This document shows, piece after piece, positions 30,083 through 41,830 of a stretch of 64,000 nt of DNA (position 1 is the first letter of the stretch; the number at the start of each line of letters is the position of its first letter). The translations under genes were made by a program, and so were the position numbers. The notes beneath the pieces are model-generated. The model made no database searches, had not been told where the DNA came from, and saw only the letters and a program-made list of their open reading frames with translations. The stretch covers positions 620,001 through 684,000 of the forward strand of contig CAJQUN010000154.1 in the NCBI GenBank assembly GCA_907163345.1, in the 5' to 3' direction. Origin of the DNA: Haberlea rhodopensis. Lineage: Eukaryota > Streptophyta > Magnoliopsida > Lamiales > Gesneriaceae.

Positions 30083-32126
30083 TGATAAGTGTCATTTTTA
30101 CACTAATTTTACTATGTTTTTCTAGTGATTTTCATGTTGATTCTTGAACAATATGATACTTTTGGCTATTATTTTGCATGTTTTAGGAATTTACGTAAAA
30201 GTGCAAGGAAATGAAGAAAGGGAGCCAAAGAGCGTTGAAAAGATGGGACATGAATTAAAAGAGCCAGCACATGACATTGAATGAACCAAGATATTATTAA
30301 TCAGCTCACGTAAAGATACACACGGCACAAGATACAAAGCTGATTTTTAGAAGGAAATTCACATGCATAATAAGAAGCATTCACGTGGCAATATTCAGCA
30401 GCACAAGGAAACAAAATCATGGAAGCTTTGATATGTGGCATCTTATAATTCACGTAAGATATAGATGGGGCTGAGATCATCACAAGAGATTCATTAAGAG
30501 AGATTCCTGGACAGTAGAAGGAAGTTCACGTGTGGATTCTTGAGAAAAGGAAGGAATTTTTCATTGGATAGCGACAAATCAGAATCTTCACAAGATATCA
30601 GATTTGCACAGCAGATTCACATTGGACACCAATAAGGAAACATAATGTCTTGGAACTTTTGACACAAGCTGAGAAGAATTCATCATGCAATATAGGGAAG
30701 AAATTTACATGACATTCCAATGGAAAATAGCACCAGATTTCACGGGAGATTCACGTGGGACGTAGCTGATTTTCACGGACAGCAAAGGAAATTAAATTTC
30801 ATGCAAAGAACAGATTCACGTGACTTGAGGTGTGGAGTAGATTTTTAGAGTTTAAAAATTCATGAAATCATGTGAGATATCATGGACAGCAAGGAAAGAA
30901 AGATGCGTACAGCAACATAATTAGAATATTCCACATTCATGTACATAAGGTGATTTAAATATTTGAGAACCACACCTCCATAATCCTCACATCTTATTCT
31001 TCCACTCACCAACACAATCCCCTTCTCCCTCATCCTAACACACGCCCCTTTTCTTTTCTTTCCCACCAACCAATCACGATCCCCTTCCTTCACATCCCCT
31101 CACATACCTTACGCCTCCTTTCATCTTTCCGTAACACACGTCCCCTTTCTCCATCTCACCCTCTCACTTTCCCTCACCATCTCACGCCCACCTCCATCCT
31201 GACTTCCCAACGTCCAGCCCTCATATCCTTTATCATCCAACCTTTAACTTCTAACCCTATGATTTTGGAACAACTCCAACAAGGCGATTAAAGAGACGAT
31301 CGAGAAGGAAGCAAGAGAATGAGCGAAGATCTACAACCGGAGTCGACGCTGGGAGTTTTTCTTTACTTTTACTTCTTAGTTTTGTTGTGTTTTCATTTAT
31401 TATGAGGAACTAAGTTTATTCATCGAGGCTAGGCGAACCTTTGTTATGAACCTTCGATTTGATGATTGAATTCTTATAGTTCTTTGCGTATGTTTTATGT
31501 TCTTCATGCTTTTAGAGGATTGATCACCTTTGAATGATGTTAATATCATAATTGAGATCGAGAGATGATTTTATGATACTGAATTAATAACTCATACCAT
31601 GGATTTCAGACCGAGATCGAGAGATGACGTCAATTACATGCGTGATAGCCATAGATATCTAGTAATTGAAAGCTATGAGTTTTCATGGATCTTATGCAAT
31701 ATTGAGTTGTTAAATAAGTACACGAGAGTGACTTACTGCAAGTTGATATTAGGTTTAATATAACTCGAGAGAGTATATTAGATAAATTCGGAGAACTCGT
31801 CACCTTAGAAATATTTGGATATTCAATCGAGAATTGTAGGGGATTGCATTGGTGAGCCAAAGTCTCTATAATCTTCTCTAGTGGATTTTTCTCGTTTACT
31901 TTTATTGACTTGGTTGGATTAGTAGTTAATTTAATTAATTAGTAGTTTAATTATTAATTCAATTTCGTAGGTTAAATATAGTTAAAAGCATCTTATTTGG
32001 TACTTGCTTGTTAGTCCCTGTGGGTTCGACAGTCCGTATTCTTCCTATCTATACTAAAACTTGACACCGTGCACTTGCGGTCTAAAATCGCTACATCGAA
32101 AATATTGTTTAAAATAAAAGCGATCA
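30083..32126 (+). mobile_element. Solo Athila-like LTR
   Basis: 2044 bp, TGATAAGTGTC to AAAGCGATCA, flanked by the 5-bp target duplication CAGTG (30078-30082 and 32127-32131). It has no internal region, so the element collapsed by LTR-LTR recombination. Its last 120 bp resemble the end of the Athila LTR at 33050 (GTTAGTC, ACCGTGCACTTGC, AATCGCTACAT, GTTTAAAATAA, AGCGATCA). It interrupts the Sirevirus-like element between protease and integrase. No gene lies in it. Confidence 0.88.
30382..30822. promoter_or_regulatory. Cluster of four G-boxes (CACGTG) in the solo LTR
   Basis: CACGTG occurs at 30382, 30527, 30752 and 30817, mostly as part of TTCACGTG, along with near copies (TCACGTAA near 30307 and 30452). 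G-boxes bind plant bZIP and bHLH factors, for example ABA- or light-responsive ones. Four in 440 bp of AT-rich DNA is more than expected by chance, so this may be the element's U3 enhancer. Confidence 0.5.
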
Positions 32127-33049
32127 CAGTGTACTACCATCGGCAGATCTAATTGTGCACGTGTACTAGTTGAATTCTACTGAGTGACCATCATCACATA
32201 GTTGGCTAATGCTAATCAGTTTATAGCATAGATTTTCAACTAACAGTACATCTTTAATAACAATGTTACCATGGATAATCTTACCCTTATCCACGGTTCT
32301 ACCTTTCGAATTGTCACCAAAAGTTATTCTTGGTCCATTGGTGTCTACTAATTCAGATAGCAGACAAGCACTTCCCGTCATATCTTTAGAACATCCACTG
32401 TCCAGAAACCACTCTGAGCTTTGAACTTGCTGGGCTCTAGATCTCTGCAATTAAAGCGATGAATTTATTGGTGCCAATCCTACTTGGGTCCAGACAGGAT
32501 TAGTCCTTTCGGGACCCACACTTGGATAACCCTGAACCTTTTGGGTCTGTGTTTGTCCTGAAATGTGTGTGCGACAAATGGTGATGGTGTTCTAGGGTAT
32601 TGCGTGTGATAGTGAGTGTATGCATGTTGCTTTGGTTTTTGGTTCCTGTTGGGAATCATATATCTCTTCTGGACATGCATATAATTATAATACCAGTTAG
32701 GTTTCACCTCTCGAGTTTCTTGACCAGTAGACTTATGTCCATTTTGAACTTCTGCACTGGTTTAGCCTTCTCTACTGGCTTATCATAACCAATACCTTTA
32801 TGTGATACCCGTTCCTTAATGAGTGTTGGCTTGACAGATTCCTTAACCAATTCACTTGGTTCATATACTGTGCTGGATTTAACAAAATTCATTATTTGAA
32901 ACTTATTTTTTCTCCAGACACAGCTGAGTTCTAACACCAAATGTATTACTGTCATTGTTGATATAGTCTATACCGGCGATATCACTAGCAAGCCTTATCG
33001 ACTCATGTATTTCATCTTTCCTAGCAGTTGAAGTGTTCCATGTGCGAAC
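32127..33049 (-). pseudogene. Sirevirus-like gag end and protease
   Basis: The frame at 32166-32450 encodes EWFLDSGCSKDMTG, the copia aspartic protease active site (DSG), followed by TFGDNSKGRTVDKGKII and KLISISQLCDDGHSVEFN. Upstream pieces (32480-32955) are Lys-rich linker or gag remnants in different frames. The sequence is cut at 33049 by the Athila LTR; the rest of gag and the 5' LTR are not seen in the window. Confidence 0.75.
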
Positions 33050-34511
33050 TGATCGCTCTTATTTTAAACAATTAATTCCAATGTAGCGATTATATACTGC
33101 AAGTGCACGGTGTCATGTTTTAGTATAATGATTTAAAAGTAGGGATGTCGTACCCACAGAGACTAACGTATAAGTACCAAATAAAATTAGAAAAATTATA
33201 TTTAGCCTACGAAATAAATGAATAATTAACTAATCAAAATAAATACTTAAAAATTGAAAATTAAATCAACTACTTTGAAGATGCGAAGGAATTCCACTTG
33301 AGAAATTTATCAAGACGTCGGGTCACTTGTTATTATCGTCGATGATTCGTTTGTCAAAAGTAATTTACTATCCAATTAATTCTTAAGGTGCCGGGTTCCC
33401 GTAAAAAAATTCAATACTATTCAAGCTATATTGAAACTAATATTAAATTGAAACAAGTAACTTTCGTTCACTTAATCACCAATTTAATATTGCGTAGATC
33501 TCTATGAAAACCTCTAACTTTAAATCTTTTAATCCAAAGTTATCACATATGTGATTTAATCTCTCGATCTAAATCTTGAACATACAACATGATTTACTCA
33601 AGCGTATTATAATTTAATCTCTCAATATTATAATTCTCACAAATCAATCAAAGTTATAAATCATGCACAAAAGAATCAATCCACTAAAGAAACATTCAAA
33701 TCATCAACTCAAACACTAGTTTCCCTAATCTTGATAAAATAAACTTAGTTCATATTTAAATCAAAATAACAAGATGAAAAAGTGTTTCTCAACCAAATAA
33801 ACATCATGAATCCGAAAATAAAAACAAAACAAAGTTTAGAAGTACGATAAACGAAGGAGTTGATTCAGTGCGTTGCAACGTAGCTTCTTCTCTTGCTTTC
33901 TTCCTTGCACTTCAAAGGATTTTTTATCTCAAACTTAGTGGATGATGGAGGATGATAAGAGGCTGCTATGTAGGGTAAAATATGATGTTGAACCCCAGTA
34001 CGTGTCCTAAGTCTGGTATATATATGGTAGAGGTTGGAAAGAAGTGTTCCAAATTTACCAAACTCAATATGGTATTTTTTTTTCCAGAAAACTCTGTCGA
34101 TCGATCGATCGAGAAAATCTCTCGATCGATCGAGCACTCAATATTCTCGTCCATGAAATTCCCTGCCAAGCTCGATCGATCGAGATCAACTGCCGATCGA
34201 TCTAGAAAGCGCATCGGTCGATCAAGCATATGTTTAGATCGATCGAGCAACACACCTTCTCGCTGATGAAATTGCCTGCCTCGCTCGATCGATCGAACAT
34301 TTCTGCCGATCGATAGAGCATGTAAATGTCCAAATTCTTCTCTTCTGGCCTCAATTTGGTGCGTTTTCATCATTCTAGCTTACTTCTTCCAATTCCGACC
34401 AAGATTCATGAAACAAAACAAATAAATACCAAAAAGCGTAACATCATCTAGGAATCAACACGAAAATCAGTAAAAATCATTGCAAAATAAGCGTAAAATC
34501 CACCCTTATCA
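33050..34511 (-). repeat. Athila 3' LTR
   Basis: 1462 bp. On the minus strand it runs TGATAAGGGTGG to AAGAGCGATCA. The inner end abuts the purine tract (AGTTTGGGGGAGT on minus, 34512-34525). It contains a CGATCGATCG array at 34098-34316. Confidence 0.88.
34098..34316. promoter_or_regulatory. Two tetrads of CGATCGATCG-type sites in the Athila LTR
   Basis: Sites start at 34102, 34123, 34173, 34194, 34215, 34236, 34286 and 34307. The steps are 21, 50, 21, 21, 21, 50 and 21 bp. This is a 113-bp unit duplicated: TTCTCG..(C/G)ATGAAATT.CCTGCC recurs between the 50-bp-spaced sites. Some sites have decayed (CGGTCGATCA, CGATCGATAG) but keep their positions. Confidence 0.75.
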
Positions 34512-34525
34512 ACTCCCCCAAACTT

Positions 34526-35763
34526 AGACTTGATCGTCCTCGAGCAAGCAATAAGATCAAAATGTAGAGTTCATCCTCAATATGTTAAATGAATTAACTT
34601 AACAACTCAAATATAAACGCTCAGAAATCCCACTAACACATCAAGAAGAGTCAATCAAAAATAAAAAAAAAGAATTGGTTTCTCCTCAGCAAAGCAATAC
34701 ATCGCAAAATTGGAATGTGCGTGTGTGCTATTGTCAATCTTGAGTTTCATAAATATCTTTAAGATCAAATAGTGCTAGTAAACTCAAAGTCAAGATTACT
34801 ATCGAGCACTCCACACGCCTACTTTTCCAGCACTTCTCCACTAATATAATTATTCCCTAGACTTGGATCATAAGGTCTTTTTAAGCTTATAATATCAGGC
34901 CTTTGGTGTTGGTTTCAAAGAAAAGGTAAGAAAATCAAAGAAGAGAGTATAATGTTAAATTTTATCTAAGTGCATCTTCAATCCCTTCTTTTGTTTTCAA
35001 TACTTTGATGACCATGTGTTTTATTAGATTCACAGAACATGGTCAATGTAGGACCTCCACATGGTTCATCATTTTGTAACTATGTTGTCTTCTTATTATG
35101 TCTTTCTTTTTCCATTATTCAATAGGCATTGAATTTTTTTCTTGTAATAGCCCAGAACATAGTTCGCTCATGAAATTCATTATACTCCCTTAAGGTAAGG
35201 ATAAAAAAAATTTTAGGCTCATTTAAAGGTAGGTATAGTGAGTTTCATCAATAAAAGTCAAATGATGGTTAATTTCCATTCTTGTTCAATTAAGCGCAAA
35301 GTTGGACACTAGGGATACATGTAGACAAGGTAAGCTTGAAAGGCTCAAACGTTCCAAAGATCGCCTAATCATGTCCAAGTCCAGTTCATAATTATAAAAT
35401 TTCTCCTCGAAGTGCCTTCAAATAGGTTCTAGAGTGCTCTAAGATACTCAAGACAATTCATGTTTAACCAAAATTTTCACTTTTCAATATATACTTCACT
35501 CAATCATGACTCAAAAGTGCCCAAAATGTTCCTTAATTTTGACATATCAACTCAACAAAGGATATTCACAAACCAGTTAAAAATTTTCACGACTCTAATT
35601 GAGATGGGGATTAATTTCATCATGCAATAGCATTGCAAGTCTAGTTCATTATTTCTTAACGATGAACTCATTTTTCACAAAATATTTGTTTATGTGTTCA
35701 AGAACAATTTAGTTCCATGATAGAATAAGCATGCAAGACAAGTAGCAAGAGAAACAGCCGTAA
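34526..35763. other. Athila 3' internal region without a recognisable gene
   Basis: About 1.2 kb of AT-rich sequence between the extra ORF and the purine tract. Only short frames occur and I recognise nothing in them. Confidence 0.6.
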
Positions 35764-35863
35764 TCAGTAAACACCCCCGCCCCCCAAACTTAGTACGTGC
35801 ATTGCCCTCAATGTACAGTAAACAATAAGCGCAAAATCAAAACACATACCTCGACGACGATCG

Positions 35864-37103
35864 TCAGTTATCGTCGTCCTCATCATGCTCCGGCGGGGGT
35901 ACTGGGTAGTATGGCTCCTTTGGCTGATACGGCTGATATGGCGGATATGGTGGAAACTCAGGCGATGGTGGTTGATATGGCGGATATGGTGGAAACTCAG
36001 GCGATGGTGGTTGATATGGCTGAAAATGTGGCTCTGGTGGGAACTGGACAAGGAAACCTTGGGCCAAGGCAGTGTTCCATGCACATTGATATTGCATGAA
36101 CTCCATATGTCGCTGATTCATCTGCTCTTGGTCCAAACGGATTTCCCTTCGCACGTTTTGAATGTCTCGCTGCTCCAGGCGTACGTCTTGGAGATCTCTG
36201 TGAAGGGAGTCCAATGTGATAGATGTATGTGCTGCAGCGGAAGATGATGACGGGCCAGTAGGTCTACAGCTCGAAGGTCGTGGCTCTGCCCTACGTCGGC
36301 CTGTAGGGGGTGGTGGTCCATCAACCACTATTGGGCCTTTGGGTGGTAAGAGTTCTTCATCGGTGCCCCATTTCACTCCACATTTCTTGCATAGAGCAGT
36401 GATGTAGACAGAAATGGTAATGCGGAGGTGGGCGGACTCGTTTCGATGTCGCTGATATGATCATTTATAATATACCCCAGGTCCACCGTTTGCCCAGTGA
36501 GTATGTCATATACCAGGGCAGCTCTCTCTTTGGTAACTTCAGAAGCGTGGGTCGATGGCATGACCCATGAGGCTATGAATGAGAACCACGCTTGTGCCTC
36601 CGATTTCAAATATTTCTTAAGGACCAACTGGGGCTCTCCATGGTTGGTCATTTGCCAATCGTCCCCTGAACATTGATAACAGAGAGTACCTCATCATAGT
36701 TGATTTGGCTTTTCCTGAATGCTTTGTACTCACTATCCTTTATTGAAGGCATCCGATAAATTTCATTGATTTTGAATTGATTGAACTCCACATCTTTCCC
36801 CCGTACAAACACAACAACTCTTGAATCTCGACGGATAGTCCTTTAATTGGTATAGAATTCTCGCACAACAGAGACCACGACATCAATAGACTGCTGAATA
36901 AATTCAAACCATCCTCTTCGCCGTGCTTCTTGAATCACGGGGCATTCAATTCTGTCAATGTTCATTCCCCTTTCGCGACTGAGGGGTTTTCGATGGTAGA
37001 TGGGGTACAGTTCCGCTGCTATGGAATTCACAAATCTCAGTCCATCATAATCTTGAGAAGAAGTGGCGGCTTCAACTTGCTTCTGCTTTTTCTTGGGAGC
37101 CAT
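35864..37103 (-). pseudogene. Athila extra ORF with putative plant transposon-protein domain
   Basis: It starts at ATG 37103 with a basic head (MAPKKKQKQ). GLRFVNSIAAELYP, RGWFEFIQQSIDVVVSVVRE and, in shifted frames, WQMTNHGEPQLVLKKYLKSE and AALVYDILTGQTVDLGYII follow. This arrangement matches the 'putative plant transposon protein' family found in plant Ty3 elements, often at this place after pol. The C-terminal part (from 36376) is predicted helical (DLQDVRLEQRDIQNVRRE). It ends in Pro/Tyr-rich tandem repeats (EFPPYPPYQPPSP) and an acidic tail. There is a stop after REFYTN near 36843 and a frame change near 36405, so it is broken. Its biochemical role is unknown. Confidence 0.7.
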
Positions 37104-38012
37104 TATTTTCTTTTTATTTATTTTTTTCAAGTTCACAATCCACCCCGCTTCAATCCCAACAACAAAAAGTAATTCACAACAAATCACCAACAATCAACAA
37201 CTAAGCTCCAATCCCCCCAAACTTATCTATTCACTTAACTCAACTCCACCAAATACACCAAAAATCTCATCTTTGTATACCCAAACAAAATTATTCACCA
37301 GTCTATTGATATGTAAAAGGATTGAAGCCAAATACCATAGAATTTCGAAAATCTGATGAATTTGTAGACTTGGTTTGAGTTCCTCCTTATGATGTAGTTG
37401 CCCCCAATTAAGCCCTCGAATCTTCAGTTCTGTAACCAAAAATGCAATTAGAAGAATCTAAGCATCATAAATTGTGAGAATTTTGATTTATTGGAAAGAT
37501 TAGAAGGGAAATTTTGTGATTAGGGCAAAAGAGGCGATTTTTTTCGTTTGAGGAGAATGAAAATTTTGTTTGTGTTTTGCTCTTCTGCAGCGTCCGGTGT
37601 CTTTTTTAAAAACAAAATTTTCTGTCTCTCGATCGATCGAGCAACTCTCTCGATCGATCGAGAGAGACATGTTATTTTTCTTTTTCTTTTTGTAACCTCT
37701 CTCGATCGATCGAGATACAATCTCGATCGATCGAGAGAGACATATTTTTTTCTTTGTTAACCTCAGGCGATCGATCGAGAATTATTCTTGATCGATCGCC
37801 AACCTCAGAAAATTTTACACTCAATTTATTTCAATGCTCGATCCGCCACACCAAAAATTGATCTATTCCATTTTCTGCATCTGAAAATTAACGCACGGAG
37901 TTAGGCTCGGGAAAAATAAACAAATGCAACTAAATTGAAAAACAAACAAGAGATAGAGAGAAGAAAAAGTTCTTAATTTATAGTCCCAAGCTGGACTGTC
38001 ACCTCCTTTCTC
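37104..38012. promoter_or_regulatory. Athila spacer with three 21-bp-spaced CGATCGATCG pairs
   Basis: No gene is seen between pol and the extra ORF. Palindromic sites start at 37630/37651, 37703/37724 and 37768/37789; each pair is exactly 21 bp apart and most sites are extended to CTCGATCGATCGAG. Pairs are 52 and 44 bp apart. Because it lies just upstream of the extra ORF, it may be an internal promoter or enhancer for that ORF. Confidence 0.6.
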
Positions 38013-41000
38013 TCAGTCATCAAGATAACAGATAGAGGTGCACATCTCGACTTCCTCATTTATGTGGTAGTGCTTCAAACGCTGCCCATTTACTGTAAAT
38101 GTGCCCTTATTGGGTTCTGTAACTTCAATAGCGTGACATGGGTATACCTTGGAGACTCTGAATGGTCCGGACCAACGAGAACGTAGTTTACCTGGAAAGA
38201 GTCACAGCCTGGAGTTGAACAAGAGTATTGTATCTCCTACATTGAATTTCCTTCTTTGTATATGAGAGTCATGCCACTTCTTGGTTTTCTCTTTGTAAAT
38301 CTTGGCATTCTCATATGCCTGATTCCTAAACTCCTCCATCTTATTCAGCTGTAAAAGACGTTTTTAACCTGCAATATGACAATCAAAGTTTAGCCATTTA
38401 ATATTCCAATATGCTTTATGTTCAAGTTCAACAGGGAGGTGACATGCCTTACCAAATACCAACCTATAGGGTGATGTGCCAATATGTGTCTTAAAAGCAG
38501 TCCGATAAGCCCATAAGGCACCATCTAAGCGCAAGGACCAATCCTTCCGGCTTAGAGTCACTCTCGGTTTGAAACCTCTACTTGTCAGCTGATTTGTGGG
38601 TGGTAAGGCGAAGACACTTTGTGGGTGACACCATATTTACTCAAAAGATTTTCAAATTGTTTGTTGCGAAAATGAGTGCCACCATCACTAATAATTGCTC
38701 GAGGGGTGCCAAAACGAGTAAAAAAATTTCTTTTAAAAAATTGAACAACTACTCGAGCATCATTTGTGCGCAAGCTTCCGCCTCAACCCACTTTGACACA
38801 TAATCCATTGCGACAAGTATGTATTTATTTGAGCATGAACTTGGGAAAGGTCCCATGAAATCTATTCCCCACACATCAAAAAGCTCCCACATAAGATGTT
38901 TAACCTCAGGATTTTTTTTTTCTTTTGATAAAAAGTCAGATTTTGTGGGAGGATACCGCTAGCAATATAATTCGCATAATGTGCATACCAAGGTAAAACA
39001 TCAGCGTTAAACAGTTGGTCATTAGGAAATTTCTCATTAATTTCTTCCACCTCACTTTCAATTGTTTCATCGCCATTTTCAATTCGAGACAAATGATCTG
39101 CTACCACATTCTCTACACCCTTCTTATCTCTTATCTCCAAGTCAAATTCTTGCAACAACAATATCCACCTAATCAAGCGTGGTTTGACATCTTTATTTGC
39201 AAGTAAGTACTTAAGTGCAGCATGATCCGTGTAGACAATAACTTTGGCAAGACATAGATAGGAGTGAAGTTATTGAATGCGAAAACTATGGCTAGAAGCT
39301 CTTTTTCAGTAGTGGCATAATTTATTTGTGCTTCATTCAAAGTGCGACTAGCATAGTAAATGGTATGAAATACCTTGTTCCTACTTTGGCCTAAAACTGC
39401 TCCTACCGCCGTGTCACTAGCATCGCACATCAGTTCAAAGGGTAACTCCCAATCAGATGCTACCAAGACAATTGTTGTTACCAGTTTCTCCTTTAGAATC
39501 TCGAATGCCTGCACACAATCAGAATTAAATAAGGTGCATCTTTAGTTAACAAATGAGATAAGGGTTTAGAAAATTTTGATAAATCCTTAATGAATCGACG
39601 ATAAAATCCCGCACGGCCTAAGAAGCTTCGGATTCCTTTCACTGTTGTTGGTGGTGGCAATTGTTGTATCACTTGAATTTGCCCGATCCACTTCAATACC
39701 CTTCTCGGATATCTTGTGTCCGAAGACTATACTTTCTTGGACCATGAAGTGACACTTCTCCCAATTCAACACAATATTTGTCTCTTCGCACCTCGTCAAC
39801 ACCAAAGCCAAGTTATATAAGCACATAATGAAGATCCAAACACAGAAAAATCATCCATGAAGACTTCTAAGAATTTCTCTACCATGTCATGGAATATGGC
39901 CAACACGCATCTTTGAAAGGTAGCAGATGCAATACATAATCCAAATGGCATTCGTCTAAAGGCAAATGTACCATAAGGGCAAGTGAAGGTAGTCTTCTCT
40001 TGATCCTCAGGTGTAATAGCAATTTGGTTATACCCCAAATACCCATCTAGAAAGCAATAAAAGTCATAACCTGCTAATCTCTCTACCATTTGATTCATGA
40101 AGGGAAGGGGAAAGTGATCTTTACGAGTAGACTCATTTAACCGCCTATAGTCAATGCACACTCTCCACCCCGTGACTGTTCTAGTAGGTATCAATTCATT
40201 GTTCTCATTAGGGACAACTGTAATGCCTCCCTTCTTTGGTACACATTATGACTTACCCATGAACTATCAAAGATAGTGTAGATAATACCTGAGTCCATTA
40301 GCTTAATGACCTCGGCTTTGACTACCTCTTGCATTTTTGGATTGAGACGGCGTTGTGGTTGTACCACGGGCTTGAATGTGTCCTCCATCAGAATTTTATG
40401 CATGCACATCGACGGACTAATTCCTTTAATGTCTGCAATCTTCCATCCAAATGCCTTCTTGTGCTCCCTACGGACTTTAAGAAGCTTTTCCTCATTTTTA
40501 TCTGTCAAAGACGAAGAAATAATGATTGGTGATGAATTTTCAGAATCTAAGAATACATACTTGATATGAGATGGGAGAGGCTTGAGTTCGAGAGTGGGTG
40601 ATTCTTCGATGGATGATCGTTGAGGTTTAATGTCTCTTTGTCCTAACTCTCCACGATTTCAGTGGCTCGTTTCATGTAAAGAATGGTGTTGTTCAAATGA
40701 GCTATAATCTCAATTTCCTCCTTGTCATATTGTTTATCGGCTTCCACAAGGCAGGCTTCCATTTTATCCTTGAATGTACCTTGCAACACATCAACTGTCA
40801 TAACATCAATAATATCGACATAAAAACACATGTACTCGTTGTGTGGGTGTTGAAGTGCTTTAAAGACATTAAACACAACTTGATCCTCCCCTACTCAGAG
40901 GATCAACTCCTCTTGTTGAACATCTATGATTGCCTTTCCCGTTGCTAGGAACGGTCGGCCCAAGACCAGTGGTGTTTCTGAGTCCTCTTCCATGTCTAGT

Positions 41001-41446
41001 ACCGGAAAATCAACTGGAAAGATGAATTTGTCCACTTTGACTAACACGTCTTCAATGTCCCCCCCGGGATACGTGATAGATCTATCCTCCAGTTGCAATG
41101 AAACCTTAGTAGGTTTTGGCTCGCATAGTCCCAACTTCCTGAAAATGGAGAATGACATCAAATTAATACTTACACCCAAATCACACAATGATTTCGTAAA
41201 TGAGACTGATCCAATAGTGCAAGGTATAGTAAAACTCCCTGGGCCTTTTAACTTTGGAGGCATTTTGTTTTGCACAATTGCTGAGCACTCTTCCGTTAAG
41301 CTTACCGTTTCATACTCGCCAAACTTTCTCTTGTTAGAAAGAAGTTCCTTCAAAAAATTAGCATAACTAGGCATTTGAAGTAGAGCATCAGCGAATGGTA
41401 TATTTTTCTTAAATACCTCAAGAAACTTACCAAATTCAGCATCCAT
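38013..41446 (-). pseudogene. pol: Athila pol: protease, RT, RNase H, integrase
   Basis: Pieces in order from high to low coordinates. Protease: FTIPCTIGSVSFTKSLCDLG and LVLGRPFLATG (40895-41446). RT: HKKAFGWKIADIKGISPS, then RVCIDYRRLNESTRKDHFPL, MPFGLCIASATFQRC and the catalytic VFMDDFSVFG (39796-40508). RNase H: ELMCDASDTAVGAVLGQ and NYATTEKELLA (39173-39514). Integrase: RFGTPRAIISDGGTHFRN and SPYHPQ (38585-38773), ALWAYRTAFKT (38364-38561). The end, RSWSGPF-like to GQRLKHYHINEE, stops at 38013. At least eight frame changes make it non-functional. There is no chromodomain, as expected for Athila. Confidence 0.88.
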
Positions 41447-41830
41447 TTTAGCTCTTTTTAATGCAGCGGGAAATGGGGGAGGAGTTATTACCTTATCAGT
41501 GTGTGTGATCGGTGTGGTGTTAAATTCTTATCAGTGTGTGTGATCGGTGTGGTGTTAGAATTATTACCTTTGTCGGTTACCTTTTCCTCGGTCTTACCCT
41601 TGTCTTCAGTGGTGTTTCCACGATTTTCTTTTGCTTCAGTCTTCGTCCTTAGCTCTTTTCCATTCCTTAGTGCTATGGCATTTGCTTGCTCTTTTGGATT
41701 CTTCACTGTATCACTTGGTAGGGTACATTGAGTTCGTCCGGAAATCAATGTTGCAAGTTGCCCTACTTGTACTTCCAAGTTCTTTATAGATGCATCCTGA
41801 TTTTGCATCCTAGTTTAAGTTGATGATATG
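41447..41830 (-). pseudogene. gag: Athila gag C-terminal remnant with a ~38-bp tandem duplication
   Basis: The frame at 41488-41808 reads MQNQDASIKNLEVQVGQLAT, SGRTQCTLPSDT and a Lys/Glu-rich tail, typical of the end of Athila gag. At 41491-41562 the block CTTATCAGTGTGTGTGATCG plus GTGTGGTGTTA is repeated in tandem and breaks the frame. The N-terminal part is lost at 41831, where the chromovirus LTR begins. Confidence 0.75.

Larger units (their letters stand above)
14894..33049 (-). mobile_element. Sirevirus-like Ty1/copia remnant, 5' part missing
   Basis: Minus-strand element reading from 33049 down to its 3' LTR at 14894-16093. From 5' to 3' it has a gag/linker and protease piece (32127-33049), integrase and the start of RT (28648-30077), the rest of RT and RNase H (18660-19919), an env-like region (about 16508-18097), a polypurine tract and the 3' LTR. 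Two later insertions split it: a copia element at 19925-28642 and a solo LTR at 30083-32126. The Athila element at 33050 cuts off gag and the 5' LTR. An extra region between pol and the 3' LTR is the hallmark of Sireviruses. All coding parts carry frameshifts or stops. Confidence 0.8.
33050..41830 (-). mobile_element. Athila-type Ty3/gypsy element, 5' part missing
   Basis: Minus strand, with 3' LTR 33050-34511 and the purine tract just above it. An extra ORF (35864-37103), pol (38013-41446) and the end of gag (to 41830) follow. The protease and RT wording (CTIGSVSFTKSLCDLGVS, DIKGISPSMCMHKIL, EVFMDDFSVFG) is typical of the Athila clade, which lacks a chromodomain. It inserted into the Sirevirus-like element and was itself interrupted at 41831 by a chromovirus. 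Pol is fragmented by many frameshifts. The 5' LTR is not in the window. Confidence 0.88.

Noticed and set aside
35797..36247. Plus-strand frames with WRIWWKLRRWW or MADMVETQAM repeats
   Set aside because: Antisense shadows of the Pro/Tyr-repeat tail of the minus-strand Athila ORF.
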